From contig JAEOAD010002279.1 in NCBI GenBank assembly GCA_036365145.1, positions 244,001 to 308,000 of the forward strand: a stretch of 64,000 nucleotides of DNA, written 5' to 3'. The number at the start of each line of letters is the position of its first letter. Position 1 is the first letter of the stretch. The notes beneath the pieces are model-generated. The model was not told the DNA's origin. It worked only from the letters and a program-made list of their open reading frames with translations, and made no database searches. This DNA is from Orientallactaga sibirica. Its lineage: Eukaryota > Chordata > Mammalia > Rodentia > Dipodidae. Both the position numbers and the translations under genes were made by a program. Below are positions 53,071 through 63,965 of the stretch, one piece after another.

Positions 53071-53245
53071 CTTCTTTTTTTTTTTTTTTTTTTTTTTTTT
53101 TTGGTTTTTTTGAGGTAGGGTCTCACTCTGGTCCAGGCTGACCTGGAATTAACTATGTAGTCTCAGGGTGGCCTCGAACTCTCGGTGATCCTCCTACCTC
53201 TGCCTCCCGAGTGCTGGGATTAAAGGTGTGCGCCACCACGCCCGG
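53071..53245 (-). mobile_element. B1 SINE at the same site
   Basis: Near-consensus minus-strand B1 with a T-rich start. TSD CCTATTTTATTTTTCTTT at 53053-53070 and 53246-53263. Confidence 0.95.
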
Positions 53246-53263
53246 CCTATTTTATTTTTCTTT

Positions 53264-53676
53264 GTAGAATTAATTCTATTTCACATGATATATTGACTTA
53301 TGTATTTAGTTGTTCTGTGCCTTTTGTGGGCACAGGGGTACAAGGCTTTATCCACTCGATGCATCACTGTGTTCCCCACATGAGTGCTGTGTAGTTAGCA
53401 TTCAGTCGCTCTTTAGAGGCAGAATAAATACAATGGAAAGTTCATTCACTTTTTCACGGGATTCCTTCTCTGAACATTCACTCACTCATACATTACTCAC
53501 TCTGTCATCCCATACACATTCCTTTCATCTCACAATGGTGCGTCCCTCGTTTTTACAAGTTTGTAGATTTATGGTGATGGTGGCTCTGAGCCACAGGTAG
53601 GTATCCAAGATGGGCTCCAATACTTGGGGAAATTATTACCTGCTTAACCCATCCTGGCCAGTGGCTATCTTTGGCA
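53264..53676. other. Spacer without recognised gene
   Basis: A plus-strand frame of 96 codons (53310-53600) is not recognised. Part may be L2. Confidence 0.45.
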
Positions 53677-53690
53677 CTTGAATGTTTTTT

Positions 53691-53899
53691 TTTAATATAT
53701 TTTATTTATTTATTTGAGAGAAAGAGGTAGAGAGAGAGGGGGTGAGAGAGTGGGGACACCAGGGCATCTAGCCACTGCAAACAAATGCCAGATGTATGCG
53801 CCCCCTTGTGAATCTGGCTTACGTGGGTCCTGGAGAATCGAACCAGGGTCCTTTGGCTTTGCAGGCAAACGCCTTAACCGCTAAGCCATCTCTCCAGCC
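53691..53899 (-). mobile_element. B2-superfamily SINE, subtype I, with TSD
   Basis: Perfect TSD CTTGAATGTTTTTT at 53677-53690 and 53900-53913. Confidence 0.95.
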
Positions 53900-53913
53900 C
53901 TTGAATGTTTTTT

Positions 53914-54880
53914 AAAATGGGCAAATAAGTAACTATGGCAGTATGGACAGGTTATTTTGGTAATATATTAGCTAGGTTTCATTGCAATGATATATAACCC
54001 TAAGCTCTCGGAGACTTATGACAAGCAATATTTATTTATTGCCATTATTATGAGAGGGTCAGTTGAGCTCCTTTCAACTCATGGATCATCTTTTCTTTCT
54101 GTCTAGAATGAACGGGGTGGCCAACATTTAGCAGGTGCTGTTCTCTTGGACAGAGAAGCCAGGAGGATCAAGCCAAACCAAACCTCTGCAAGCATATTCA
54201 TAGCTCCTCAGGGCATACGGCAGGTGTCAGACACTCTGATATCCCATTGGCTAAAGCATGCTGCATGAGCAAGCTCAAAGTCAGCGAGGCACAGTGAATA
54301 CTCCTTCCTCAGTTTGCACGGGCATGTCATGTGGGAATAGGTGGGACTATAAAATTCCATTCTTTGGTCTCTCAAAGGAGAAAACACTTCAAAACTCTCT
54401 CCTGAATGGTTTTCCTACCTGCTGCTCTGCCTCATCTGTAACTAGATCCTAGGAGTGAGTTTTCCTAGCTACGTGGAATTATACTTGGCCTCTGCATGCA
54501 CAAAAATGTGATGCTTGGCCAACAGGGGGAACTGAAAACTGAAGTTCCCAGCAAAGCGCTGTCTGTGTCTGCTGCTCCTCCTTCCAGCAAGGCTGAGTGG
54601 ACTGATAAAGCTCCAGTGGTCACAGAGAGAAGGAATGTTGCAAGCCAGAGCCTCATGGCCTTGGGCTGCCTTTGGCCCCTTAATAGCCAGTAATAAATGA
54701 ATAAATAAATAAATAATAAATGACCCACCTCTGTGTCAGAGCTGACATCCTATCAATGACTATCAGGGATCGGGTGTAATCCTTTGTGAAATGTAAGAAC
54801 AGATCCCCAGCTTCCACCCACCCAAGGGCTAAGAATGTCAGCAGATAGCATTTGAGGTCTATGGTGGAGAAGGCCCCTGC
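53914..54880. other. Spacer without recognised gene
   Basis: About 950 bp. Short (AAAT)n near 54690-54720. No exon recognised. Confidence 0.5.
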
Positions 54881-54889
54881 TTTGCTGTA

Positions 54890-55300
54890 TCCCGCCTAGG
54901 TATTTGAAAAGTGCCTTGACGTATGACTTTCTTTTGTTCGGTAACTATAAAACCTTCATGAGGACTGGAGGGATCGTTAAGGCGTTTGCCTGCAAAGCCT
55001 AATGACCCAGGTTCGATTCCCCAGGACCCACGTTAGCTAGATGCACTAGGGGGTGCATGCATCTGGAGTTTGTTTGCAGTGGCTGGAGGCCCTGGTGCGC
55101 CCATTCTCTTGCTCTCCCTCTTTCTCTGTCAATAAATAAATAAATATTTTTAAAAAACCTTCATGAAATTGTTAACACGTTGGAACATGGAATCTGGGGT
55201 AACCTGAATCTGTGTTCCCGGGGCCATGGTCACTCATATTTGGCTCTAGAATAAACCATCTTTTATCCCTTTAAAAAAATGAGGTTCGCAGGGTAATAAT
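54890..55300 (+). mobile_element. LTR-like sequence split by a SINE
   Basis: AACTATAAAACCTTCATGA, then after the SINE GAACATGGAATCTGGGG, GGCCATGGTCACTCATATTT, GGCTCTAGAATAAACCATC. Matches the fragment at 40086 in order. Confidence 0.5.
54962..55153 (+). mobile_element. B2-superfamily SINE, subtype I, inside the LTR-like sequence
   Basis: Perfect TSD AAAACCTTCATGA at 54949-54961 and 55154-55166. The A box is damaged (GATCGTTAAGG), the B box intact. Confidence 0.95.
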
Positions 55301-55800
55301 AATAATTTTAAAAACCAGCTCAGCTGTCCTGAAAGAAGCGTGTCATGTCTTAAGAGTTTGTCTTTACTTGGGGAAATTTTGTTCAACAATTTTTTTTTTC
55401 TCATTTTTTTTTCCACTCATGCATCCATTTATGCATGAACTCGAACCCAGTGAAGATCTTGAGACTTGATTCCACCAGACAATGGGGAGGGAAAACTTAG
55501 CTCACTTTTAGCAGCCTGATGTGAAAGCCAGCTGTTAAATTATTTGTTTAAAATTGGAACTATATATTTTTAGCAGCCAAAACATTTGTACACTATCTCA
55601 AAGATTTTTTTTTTTAATTTTTATTTTGCATTCTGGGAAGCTGAATTAGCTTTGGTGAACAAGACATTAAAATAAAAGGAACTAATGACACAGACACACA
55701 CAGACACACACACTCCCATGTATTTGGTTTTGGTTTTAGAGATGATTTTACATATTTGTGATTTGTACATATTTTTTCCTAAACTTTATGCAAAGTGGCT
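55301..55800. other. Spacer without recognised gene
   Basis: AT-rich; ACACAGACAC repeats near 55691-55712. Confidence 0.5.
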
Positions 55801-55813
55801 CTTCAGCTAACAC

Positions 55814-56025
55814 TTAAAAAAATATTTTATTTTCATGTATTTATTTATTTGACGGGGTGGGGGTGGAGAGAGAATTGGTACCCCAGGGCCTCCAGCCACT
55901 GCCAACAAACTCCAGATATGTGTGCTTCCTTGTGCATCTGGCTTACGTGGGTCTTGGGGAATCAAACCTGGGTCCTTTGGCTTTTCAGGCAAACGCCTTC
56001 ACCACTAAGCCATCCCTCCAGCCCT
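55814..56025 (-). mobile_element. B2-superfamily SINE, subtype I
   Basis: TCAGCTAACA on both sides (about 55803 and 56025) is the TSD. Confidence 0.92.
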
Positions 56026-56029
56026 CAGC

Positions 56030-56875
56030 TAACATTTTTTTTGGAGATGTTAATGGACAATTATAATCTTATTGACTTCACAGTGCTCCCTCTCACTTGG
56101 GTAGGGATAGACCGTGTTTCTTATTGAATTTCCGTTTTTGACTTGCTGCAACTATATGGTCTGTAGCGAGTGAGTCTGCGCAGTGATTATTAAGTGGTAA
56201 TTGTGTGGTCATCTGCTCTAATCCTCATCAATAAGAACTTTGCGTTATCTTTCTGGAATGGGGCTAGGAGAATGCTTCAACTCCTCCTTCCACGGGGAGA
56301 AGGGATGACGTGTGCCTGAGCGTTTGGGGGCCTGTGTATTTCCTCTTCTGAGTGTGCAAAGTCTTCCTAAGAGAAAGTGAAGGGGGGCCACATCAAGGAA
56401 GCAGAGATAGGCTCTGGCCCGTAGTAAGTTCTTATCAGGGCAAGCATCTGATTGTTCTGGATGTCTCGCCATTTCTGCCCTGAGTGCATTCATCAGTCAG
56501 CCTTTTTGTGATGTGGTGAATAATTAACTCTGTCTTCTGCACCAAGGTAGCTTAGGCTGTGTTTCTATTTCTTGCATACAAGTTGCTCTCTGAAGCATAA
56601 CGGCACTTAAAAGCCCTGTTCTTGGAGAATGCACCATAGGAGGCCATAAAACATATAGAAAAGATGCCCAAAGGAAGGGCTGGGCTGAGCTCAGGATGAC
56701 CCAAGAGTGCAGAGATGATGTAGAGAGGAAAGAAGGAAGAAGGAAGATGTAAACACACGCTTCTGATAGCATCAGGCAAGATGGGACAGAAAAGAAAAAT
56801 CTAGAAGGTTGCTGATGACCTCAGAATAAATAATGTGCCAAGGAATTGTGGATGCAGGAACCAGTCAACATGGCA
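56030..56875. other. Repeat-poor stretch
   Basis: About 850 bp. Minus-strand frames of 75-82 codons (56245-56779) are not recognised. Confidence 0.5.
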
Positions 56876-56889
56876 CTAATTGTATTTCT

Positions 56890-57114
56890 TTTTCTAAAAT
56901 ATATTTTATCTGTTTATTTATTTGGGAGAGAGAAAGAGGCAGATAGAGCGTGAGAGAGAGAATGGGTGCAACAGGGCCTTCAGCCACTGCAAACAAACTC
57001 CAGATGCATGCTCCACGTTGTGCATCTGGCGTACATGGGTCCTGGAGAATTGAACAGGGATCCTTTAGCTTTGCAGGCAAATGCCTTAACCGCTAAACCA
57101 TCCCTCCAGCCCAG
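56890..57114 (-). mobile_element. B2-superfamily SINE, subtype I, with TSD
   Basis: TSD TAATTGTATTTCT at 56877-56889 and 57115-57127. Confidence 0.94.
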
Positions 57115-57142
57115 TAATTGTATTTCTAAACAAGAAGAAACA

Positions 57143-57436
57143 AGCTGGGTGTGGTGGGGATCACCTTTAATCCCAGCACTCAGGAGGCAGAGGTAGGAGG
57201 ATCGCCTTGAGTTTGAGGCCAGCCTGAGACTACATAGTGAATTCCAGGTCAGCCTGGGCTAGAGTGAGACCCTACCTCAAAAACAACAACAAACGCCAGG
57301 CATGGTGGCGCACGCCTTTAATCCCAGCACTGGGGAGGCAGAGGTAGGAGGATTGCCGAGAGTTCGAGGCCACCCTGAGACTACATAGTTAATTCCAGGT
57401 CAGCTTGGACCAGAGTGAGACCCTACCTCGCAAAAC

Positions 57437-57520
<84 letters not shown>

Positions 57521-57530
57521 GACAACAAAA
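57143..57530 (+). mobile_element. Two B1 SINEs, the second in the tail of the first
   Basis: B1 at 57143-57290, then B1 at 57295-57437 followed by A40 and (TA)n. ACAACAA on both sides of the second copy. Confidence 0.92.
57438..57519 (+). repeat. Poly(A) then (TA)n
   Basis: About 40 A followed by some 21 TA units at the B1 tail. Confidence 0.97.
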
Positions 57531-57664
57531 AAAAAAGGAAGAAGAAGCAGAAACAAAAACAAACAGAATATAAAGGGTGTGTGAGAGGAAAGGCTAACAA
57601 TATGACTAGTATCAGAAGGGAATATTGTTGAGGAGGAATTTTAGCTGTCCCCTCTCTTCATGCA

Positions 57665-57770
57665 AAAGAAATTCAATCAATAAACATTTACTGAGCACAT
57701 ATTACATTTCAGATACTATTTCAGGTATTTGAACACAAAGGTGACTAGGAATAAATTATGACACCGCCAC
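57665..57770 (-). mobile_element. MIR/L2-type relic
   Basis: AATCAATAAACATTTACTGAG, CATATTACATTTCAGATACT match the complement of the common ancient-repeat ending. Confidence 0.55.
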
Positions 57771-58021
57771 AAAATTGAATAATAGCATCCCTCGGCACGA
57801 TATTGTAGAGATCTATTTAAGCAGTGAAATTTGCTGAAACCTAATTAGAAATTTAAAGTCAGTCCAAACCGCAGCATCATCACAGAGTGGATTTTTCCTG
57901 TGCACATCAAGGTGTGTTATATGTTCATTCGTACGTACAAAGAAAGGCATCACGGAAGATGCAGGGAGAAATGTGAATCATGTGTTATAGTGATGAGGGA
58001 CAAGTTTCTTTTTAGCCTTTT

Positions 58022-58489
58022 AAAAAATTTTTATTTATTTATTTTTTATTTTTTGGAGAGAGGCACAGAGAGAGACAGACAGACAGAGAGGGAGGGGGAG
58101 ACAGATAGAGAATGGGCGTGTCAGCAGTCTCTCAGCTGCTGCGAACGAAATCCAGATGCTTGCCGGGCGTGGTGGTGCATGCCTTTAATCCCAGCACTCG
58201 GGAGGCAGAGGTAGGAGGATTACTGTGAGTTTGAGGCCACCCTGAGACTACATAGGTAATTGCAGGTCAGCCTGGGCCAGAGTGAGACCCTGCCTTGCAA
58301 AACAAAAAAAAAAAAAAAAGAAAAAGAAAAGAAAAAGAAATCCAGATGCTCTTGCGCCACTTTGCAACTTTGCAGCTGGCTAAACGTGGGACTTTGCATC
58401 TGATTAAACGTGGGACCTGGAGATTGGAACCAGTGTTCTTAGGCTTAGCAGGCAGGCGCCTTAATCCCTAAGCCATCTCTCCAGCCCTC
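58022..58489 (-). mobile_element. B2-superfamily SINE, subtype II, split by a B1
   Basis: The left part reaches GAAATCCAGATGCT and the right part resumes there. A second small duplication (GGCTAAACGTGGGAC and GATTAAACGTGGGAC) lies at 58378-58420. Confidence 0.93.
58162..58336 (+). mobile_element. B1 SINE inside the SINE
   Basis: Perfect 14-bp TSD GAAATCCAGATGCT at 58147-58160 and 58337-58350. Confidence 0.96.
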
Positions 58490-58848
58490 TTTTTAGCCTT
58501 TTGCTTGTCTCCATTCTCTATGTTTTCTGCATGTGTCCCAAGATCACTTAGTAACAAAAACAAGCAACCATAGTGGGTTTCTACAATTACAGCTGCATGC
58601 AGACCCTGGAGTTGGTCATTGGCTTACAGAAGTAACGTACCTAGCATATATGACATCCCTTGTTTAATTTAAAGACAAAAGCTTGCACAGAGGGAAACTC
58701 TCCTCAGAGGAAGCAAGTTTGAGATAGACCTTGAGATAAAAAAAGAGCTGATGGAGCCACAAAGAAGGAAGGAAAATGAACTTTGCATTATAGGCATTAT
58801 CCAAGAGGTGTTGAGAAGTCTGGGGGCAAGCTGAACAGATTGGATTTA
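58490..58848. other. Spacer without recognised gene
   Basis: Unclassified. Confidence 0.5.
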
Positions 58849-58849
58849 A

Positions 58850-59051
58850 AAATATATATATTTCTTTTATTTATTTGAGAGAGAGAAAAAGAGGGAGAGA
58901 ATGGGTGCTCCAAGGCATCCAGCCACTGCAAACAAATTCCAGATGCATGCGCCTCCTTGTGCATCTGGCTTATGTAGGTCCTGGAGAATCGAATCAGGAT
59001 CCTTTGGCTTTGCAGGCAAGCGCCCTAACTGCTAAGTCATCTCTATAGCCC
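58850..59051 (-). mobile_element. B2-superfamily SINE, subtype I
   Basis: Minus-strand copy ending CATCTCTATAGCCCC. Confidence 0.9.
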
Positions 59052-59055
59052 CTGG

Positions 59056-59295
59056 CTTTTTTTTTTTTTTTTTTTTTTGAGGGAGAAAGAGAAAGAGAGA
59101 GGGAGGGAGAAAATGAATTGGCATGATGCCAGCCACCATAATTGAATTCCAGACACGTGCACCACCTTGTGCACATGTGCAACCCTGTGCACGTACCACC
59201 TTGTGCATCTGGCTCACGTGGGATCTGGGGAGTCGAACACAGGTCCTTAGGCTTTACAGGCAAGTGCCTTAACTGCTAAGCCATCTCTCCAGCCC
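59056..59295 (-). mobile_element. B2-superfamily SINE, subtype III-like
   Basis: Long T tail, GATGCCAGCCACCATAATTG, and a duplicated GTGCACCACCTTGTGCA-type block (59158-59207). Confidence 0.88.
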
Positions 59296-59880
59296 TTTAC
59301 CTGAGTTTTTTAGGAAGTGAAGTCAGCAGGCTTTCCCAGAGCAGTTGTAGCTGCTGCAGGCTCATTTCTTTTGAAGCAGACCTGTGAGAGAGTTTTTTTG
59401 GGGGGGAGGGGTGCAAGATACTTGTAGGCACCGGCACATATGCAGGGTTAGGCACGTCAGACTGTGAGGTAGCCCAACAGACCAATGACCAATTGAGAAC
59501 AGGTGTCTGCCATGGTGCCAGAGGGCATGTCTTAAATGGACTTAGCCATGGGAGATGGGCTGGCTGTTCCAGGACAGAGGTGACTTCAGGTGGCTTTGAA
59601 GGAGCTGACAGTGACTCTTTCCTTGAAGAGGGGTTTAGAGGTTCTGCTGAGCGCCTACAAGATCTGGCAACAACGCCAAACTGTAGCTGATGTCACTGCA
59701 CGGGGCAGTGGTGCTGCTACCATCATCTCACAAATGAAAGAAGCTCACGAGGATTTTTATCCGAGTTCATTCAGCCAGGGAGCAGTGAGGTCAAGGTTTA
59801 GACCTTGAGAGTTTGCTCCTGGGACTTCACCAAACTCGCATGCCTGACACTGGAAAAGTGAGACTGGGACCAAGAGCCAG
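59296..59880. other. Spacer without recognised gene
   Basis: Two overlapping plus-strand frames (59493-59808) are not recognised. Confidence 0.45.
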
Positions 59881-59889
59881 CCACAGAGT

Positions 59890-60060
59890 GAGGCCTCCTC
59901 CTCCTCCTTCCTTTTCCCACTTCTCTTTGCTCCTTCCTTCTCCTTTTTCCTCCTCCTCCTTCCTCCTCTTTGCTCCTCTTGTCTGGTGCTGGGGTTCTAA
60001 CCATCACCACAAGCATGCTACGTAAGGAAGGGCTCTACCACTGAGCTACCCCGCCAGCCC
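59890..60060 (-). mobile_element. Old tRNA-derived SINE with pyrimidine tail
   Basis: A (CTC/CTT)-rich stretch to 59980, then CATGCTACGTAAGGAAGGGC and CTACCACTGAGCTACCCCGC, a classic ID/B4-type head in complement. Confidence 0.65.
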
Positions 60061-60337
60061 ACCAGCCTTGTCTTCCTTGTTCTTTTCCTTCTCTGCCTCA
60101 GTTTTTAATTCCCTTCATTCACCTCTTCCTCTCTCTCCCTCCTTGACTTCCTCCCTCTGTTTTTAATTCTCACACACTATTATCATAAGAAGGAGAATTC
60201 CAATGAAGGACACATTGAAATATGAAGCAAGATCCAGCCTAGGGACCTGTGAAACCCAAACATACCCACACATCAGTGACAGTGTGGCCTGGCACTTAGA
60301 AAGCTGTTTCAGAAAGTTATCCATGGGAAAGTCGAGG

Positions 60338-60605
60338 GTGGTGGCACACGCTTTTAATCCCAGCACTTGGGAGGCAGAGGTAGGAGGATCTCTGTGAGTT
60401 CGAGGCCAGCCTGAGACTACATAGTAAATTCCAGGTCAGCCTGAGCTAGAGTGAGACCCTTCCTCAAAAAACCAAAACAAAGGCAGAGGTAGGAGGATCG
60501 CCGTGAGTGAGTTCGAGGCCACCCTGAGAATACAGAGTGAACTCTAGGTCAGCCTGAACTAGAGTGAGGCCCTACCTTGAAAAACAAAAATAAAAAACAA
60601 AAACA
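60338..60605 (+). mobile_element. B1 SINE plus a second, 5'-truncated B1
   Basis: First copy 60338-60478. The second starts at GGCAGAGGTAGGAGGATCGC (60481) and so lacks its first 45 bp. Confidence 0.9.
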
Positions 60606-60765
60606 ACACACCAAAACAAAATAGAAGTTAGAATTTATCCATGGAGATATGGATAGTTTTCATTAGATATCAAGAAGAGACACTGGTTGGTAATGGGAAT
60701 TCTTATGTTCTTGGATTGTCACTTAATGTGCATGCTTTTAAGAGCATCCTTTCATTTATTATTAT

Positions 60766-60976
60766 TTAAATATATTTTATTTATTTGAGAGAAAGAGGCA
60801 GAGAAAGAGGAGAGATAGAGAGAGAATGGGTGTGGTAGGGCATGCAGCCACTGCAAATGAACTCCAGATGTGTGTTCCCCTTTGTGCATCTGGCTTATGT
60901 GGGTCTTGGAGAATCGAACCGGGATCCTTTGGCTTTGTAGGCAAATGCTTTCCACCACTGAGCCATCTCTCCAGCC
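60766..60976 (-). mobile_element. B2-superfamily SINE, subtype I
   Basis: Minus-strand copy ending TCTCTCCAGCCC. Confidence 0.92.
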
Positions 60977-60979
60977 CTG

Positions 60980-61683
60980 CTCTCGCTTTTTATTAGAGGA
61001 AGTTTCTCTTTTCAGATGGTGGAGACTGCTGGGGAAACTCAAAACTTGTCGAAATGCTAAGAAGGAGTGACGTTTGAGTGTGTGGTACTAAAGAAGATGT
61101 CTCTGTCACACCCTCCCGAGGCTCAGGGACCACAGGAGAGGTGGTGGAGAGAATGCAGAAGCCAGAGCATGGGGAGAAATGCTTCGGAATGTTGTCTGTC
61201 TTTGAGACACATGATGCTCACCACATTCAAGACCTCACAGTGACTACCAGGCACATGGCCTGCAGTATGTTGGGCCCCTCAGCAGGTTGTCATGGTGATG
61301 GAGGAGCGCAGAAAGCAGACAGACTTCACAGTAGAAGAGGGGAAAGTGGGGCTGGAGAGATGGCTTGGTGGTTAAGGCACTTGCCTGTGCAGCCTAAGGA
61401 CCCAGGTTCGATTCTCCAGGTCCCATGTAAGCCATGCATGCATCTGGAGTTCATTTGCAGTGGCTACAGGCTCTGGCGTGCCCATTCTCTCTCTCACTCA
61501 CTCTCTCATTTTCTCTCTCTCTCTGTCTCCTTTTCCAATAAATAAATAAATAAATAGATCTTAAGAAGAGGGAAAAATAGCAAATAAGAGGGGATTCAGT
61601 GGACAGGGATGGAGGAAGAGGGTGAGGATAATGTAATTTTAAAAGTTTTTATTTTAATGTTAAAAATGAGGAAAAATAATGAA
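60980..61683 (+). mobile_element. L1 3' UTR, diverged, split by a SINE
   Basis: GAAGTTTCTCTTTTCAGATGG, CTCTGTCACACCCTCCCGAG and GACCTCACAGTGACTACC align in order with 44640-44880. It continues after the SINE to about 61680. Confidence 0.75.
61349..61560 (+). mobile_element. B2-superfamily SINE, subtype I
   Basis: Near-consensus head and B box. AGAAGAGGG(G)AAA on both sides. Confidence 0.93.
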
Positions 61684-61689
61684 ATGTTA

Positions 61690-62590
61690 GAAACCCTGGA
61701 AGAGCATAAACCCAACGATGAGAAAGATTGTAGACAGTAAGATTAAACTTTATAATATTGAAAACTACGAAAAAATACAGTGGAGACAAAAAGCTCAGCC
61801 TAAAGCCTTAACAATAGAATGGATCAAGCAGAAGGCAGAACACCATGCCTTGAAGACAAAGAAAAGGAACTGGATCAATTAGTCAAATACAATGAGAAAT
61901 TTTTTTAAAAATCTGAAAGGAATGTGAACAATATGTGGGACACTAAAACAACACATTTGAATAATGGTCTTAGAAGAAGGAGAAGAACTTCAGGCCAACA
62001 GCATAGAAAAGACTTTCAATGAAATTATAGAAGCAGGCTGGAGAGATGGCTTAGTGGTTAAGGCACTTGCCAGCAAAGCCAAAGGACCCAGGTTCGATTC
62101 CCAGGACCCACATAAAGCCAGATGCACAAGGTAGCACATGTGTCTGGAGTTCATTTGCAGTGGCCGGAGGCCCTGGTGCGCCCATTCTTTCTCTCTCTCT
62201 ACCTGTCCCCTGTCTTCTCAATTAAATAAATAAAATCTTTTTAAAAATTATAGAAGAAAAATCCCTAACTCTAAGGAAAGAGTTGCCCATGCAGGTATGA
62301 GAGGCTGACAGAACACCAAATAGGTGGGACCAGAAAACAAACTTCCAACAACAGATTACAGTCAAAACATTAAATGTACAGACAATAGAAGGAATACTGA
62401 CAGCTGCAAGAGAGAATCACCTTGTGACATATAAAGCCAGAACCGTCAGCAGACCAGTAGAGTTTTCAATGGAATCTCTATAAGCCAGAAGGGCTTGAAA
62501 GGATCCATTGCAAGTTTTGAAAGACCACAGCTGCCAACTACACCAAAAAATCCAGCAAAATTATCTCTTGGAATAGGAGGAGTCAGTGAA
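61690..62590 (+). mobile_element. L1 or HAL1 ORF1 relic, split by a SINE
   Basis: ATAGAATGGATCAAGCAGAA, GAAAAGGAACTGGATCAATT, ACAATATGTGGGACAC, AGAAGAAGGAGAAGAACTTC, then GAAAGAGTTGCCCATGCAGG and ATATAAAGCCAGAACCGTC follow the order of L1/HAL1 ORF1 (RNA-binding coiled-coil protein). Frames are broken by stops. Confidence 0.8.
62034..62244 (+). mobile_element. B2-superfamily SINE inside ORF1, with TSD
   Basis: Perfect 12-bp TSD AAATTATAGAAG at 62022-62033 and 62245-62256. Confidence 0.96.
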
Positions 62591-62714
62591 GAATGAATGG
62601 ATGAATGTCTAACTTCATACTCACCATTATGCAGACAACTAAGCCAAGGAGCTGTGCCCCCAAGTATGACAATCTGCCTTGTCTAGCCACCTCTTTCATT
62701 ACCAACAACTGCTG

Positions 62715-62716
<2 letters not shown>

Positions 62717-62758
<42 letters not shown>
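62717..62758 (+). repeat. (GT)n microsatellite
   Basis: About 21 GT units at the tail of the next minus-strand SINE. Confidence 0.97.
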
Positions 62759-62759
<1 letters not shown>

Positions 62760-62985
62760 GGAGAGAGTCAGAGACAGAGAGAGAGCGAGAGAGAATGGGT
62801 GCACCAGTGGCCTCTCAGCCACTGTGAATGAACTCCAGGTGCGTGCGCCCCCCCTTGTGGGCAAGTGAGGCATTGCGCCCTTGTGTCACTTTTGTGTCTG
62901 GCTAAATGTGGGACCTGGAGATTCAAACAGGCATTCTTAGGCTTTGAAGGTGGGCACCTTAATTGCTAAGCCATCTCTCCTGCCC
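62759..62985 (-). mobile_element. B2-superfamily SINE, subtype II
   Basis: Minus-strand, ending CATCTCTCCTGCCC. Confidence 0.9.
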
Positions 62986-63279
62986 TGTGCCAAGGTTTTA
63001 AGTCAACCCTGAACAAGGCAGCAATCGTATAGTGAATAGCAATTGGGGGAAAAAAAAATGAATTATCTGTGCTGGCTAAAGCAAGGTGGGAGACAGATAG
63101 TGGGGCTCTGCTGGATGTCAGTCCTGTCTCTCTCTCCTAGAAAGAGCCACTGTGATAATAGTCTCTGTCTGGTTCTGAGTTGATTGTCCCAGGTGGAGAA
63201 TACAAGAATCAAGTGAGGCCACTTTGGACCCAACCAATCTGTGAATCCCTTGGAATTTAAGAACAGAAACCTAGGGTGC

Positions 63280-63432
63280 GAAATCAGCGAATCACCACTG
63301 TGTGCACATGTGCAGCCTTGCACACTTGCGTTACCTGTGTGCGCCTGGCTTACGTGGGATCTGGAGAGTGGAACCTGAGTCCTTTGGCTTTGCAGGCAAG
63401 TGCCTTAACTGCTCAGCCGTCTCTCCAGCCCC
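63280..63432 (-). mobile_element. B2-superfamily SINE, subtype III-like, tail half missing
   Basis: Starts abruptly at CACCACTGTGTGCACATG without GA tract or tail; head complete. Confidence 0.82.
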
Positions 63433-63637
63433 AGAACTCTGGGCTTGATTGCGTACACAGGGTGCAGTCTTTGAAAGTGTTTGACGAGGGAAGTCACAGG
63501 AACCTGCATGTGGAAGTGAAAGAACTTAGCCGACACCCAAGAAGATCACCTCCCTGGACATGAAGGTCACTGTGGTCAGCAGTCCTAAAAGAGCGCTCTT
63601 CCCAACCCCAACAAACACCTCTGGCCCACATGACTTC

Positions 63638-63790
63638 TACAGGTTTCCATGACTCCCACATGACCCCTGAGGGCCCCCCCACAATCTTCTGTAACTCCCA
63701 TGTGACCTACATAAACACACCCTACAGTTTTCCGTGACTCCCGCGTGACCCATGTGATCACCCCCTACCAGTTTCTGTGACCTCTGCTCA
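63638..63790 (+). repeat. Degenerate tandem repeat, period about 45 bp
   Basis: Three and a bit units with the shared word order TTTCC/TTCTG, TGACTCCC or TAACTCCC, TGACC, then an A/C-rich stretch. Confidence 0.65.
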
Positions 63791-63965
63791 CACATGTACT
63801 TCCTCCCTAGTCCTCTGTGGTGACCAGGGGACTGTCCCATTAGAACCTGTATCACTGCCGTGGACAGATTCCAGATTTCTGCCACTATAGAGAGGATTCC
63901 GGTCGGCACAGGCCAAAGGGACAGAAATTTACAAGGTGTTTTTTGATTAGCTTTCAGGTCTTCAA

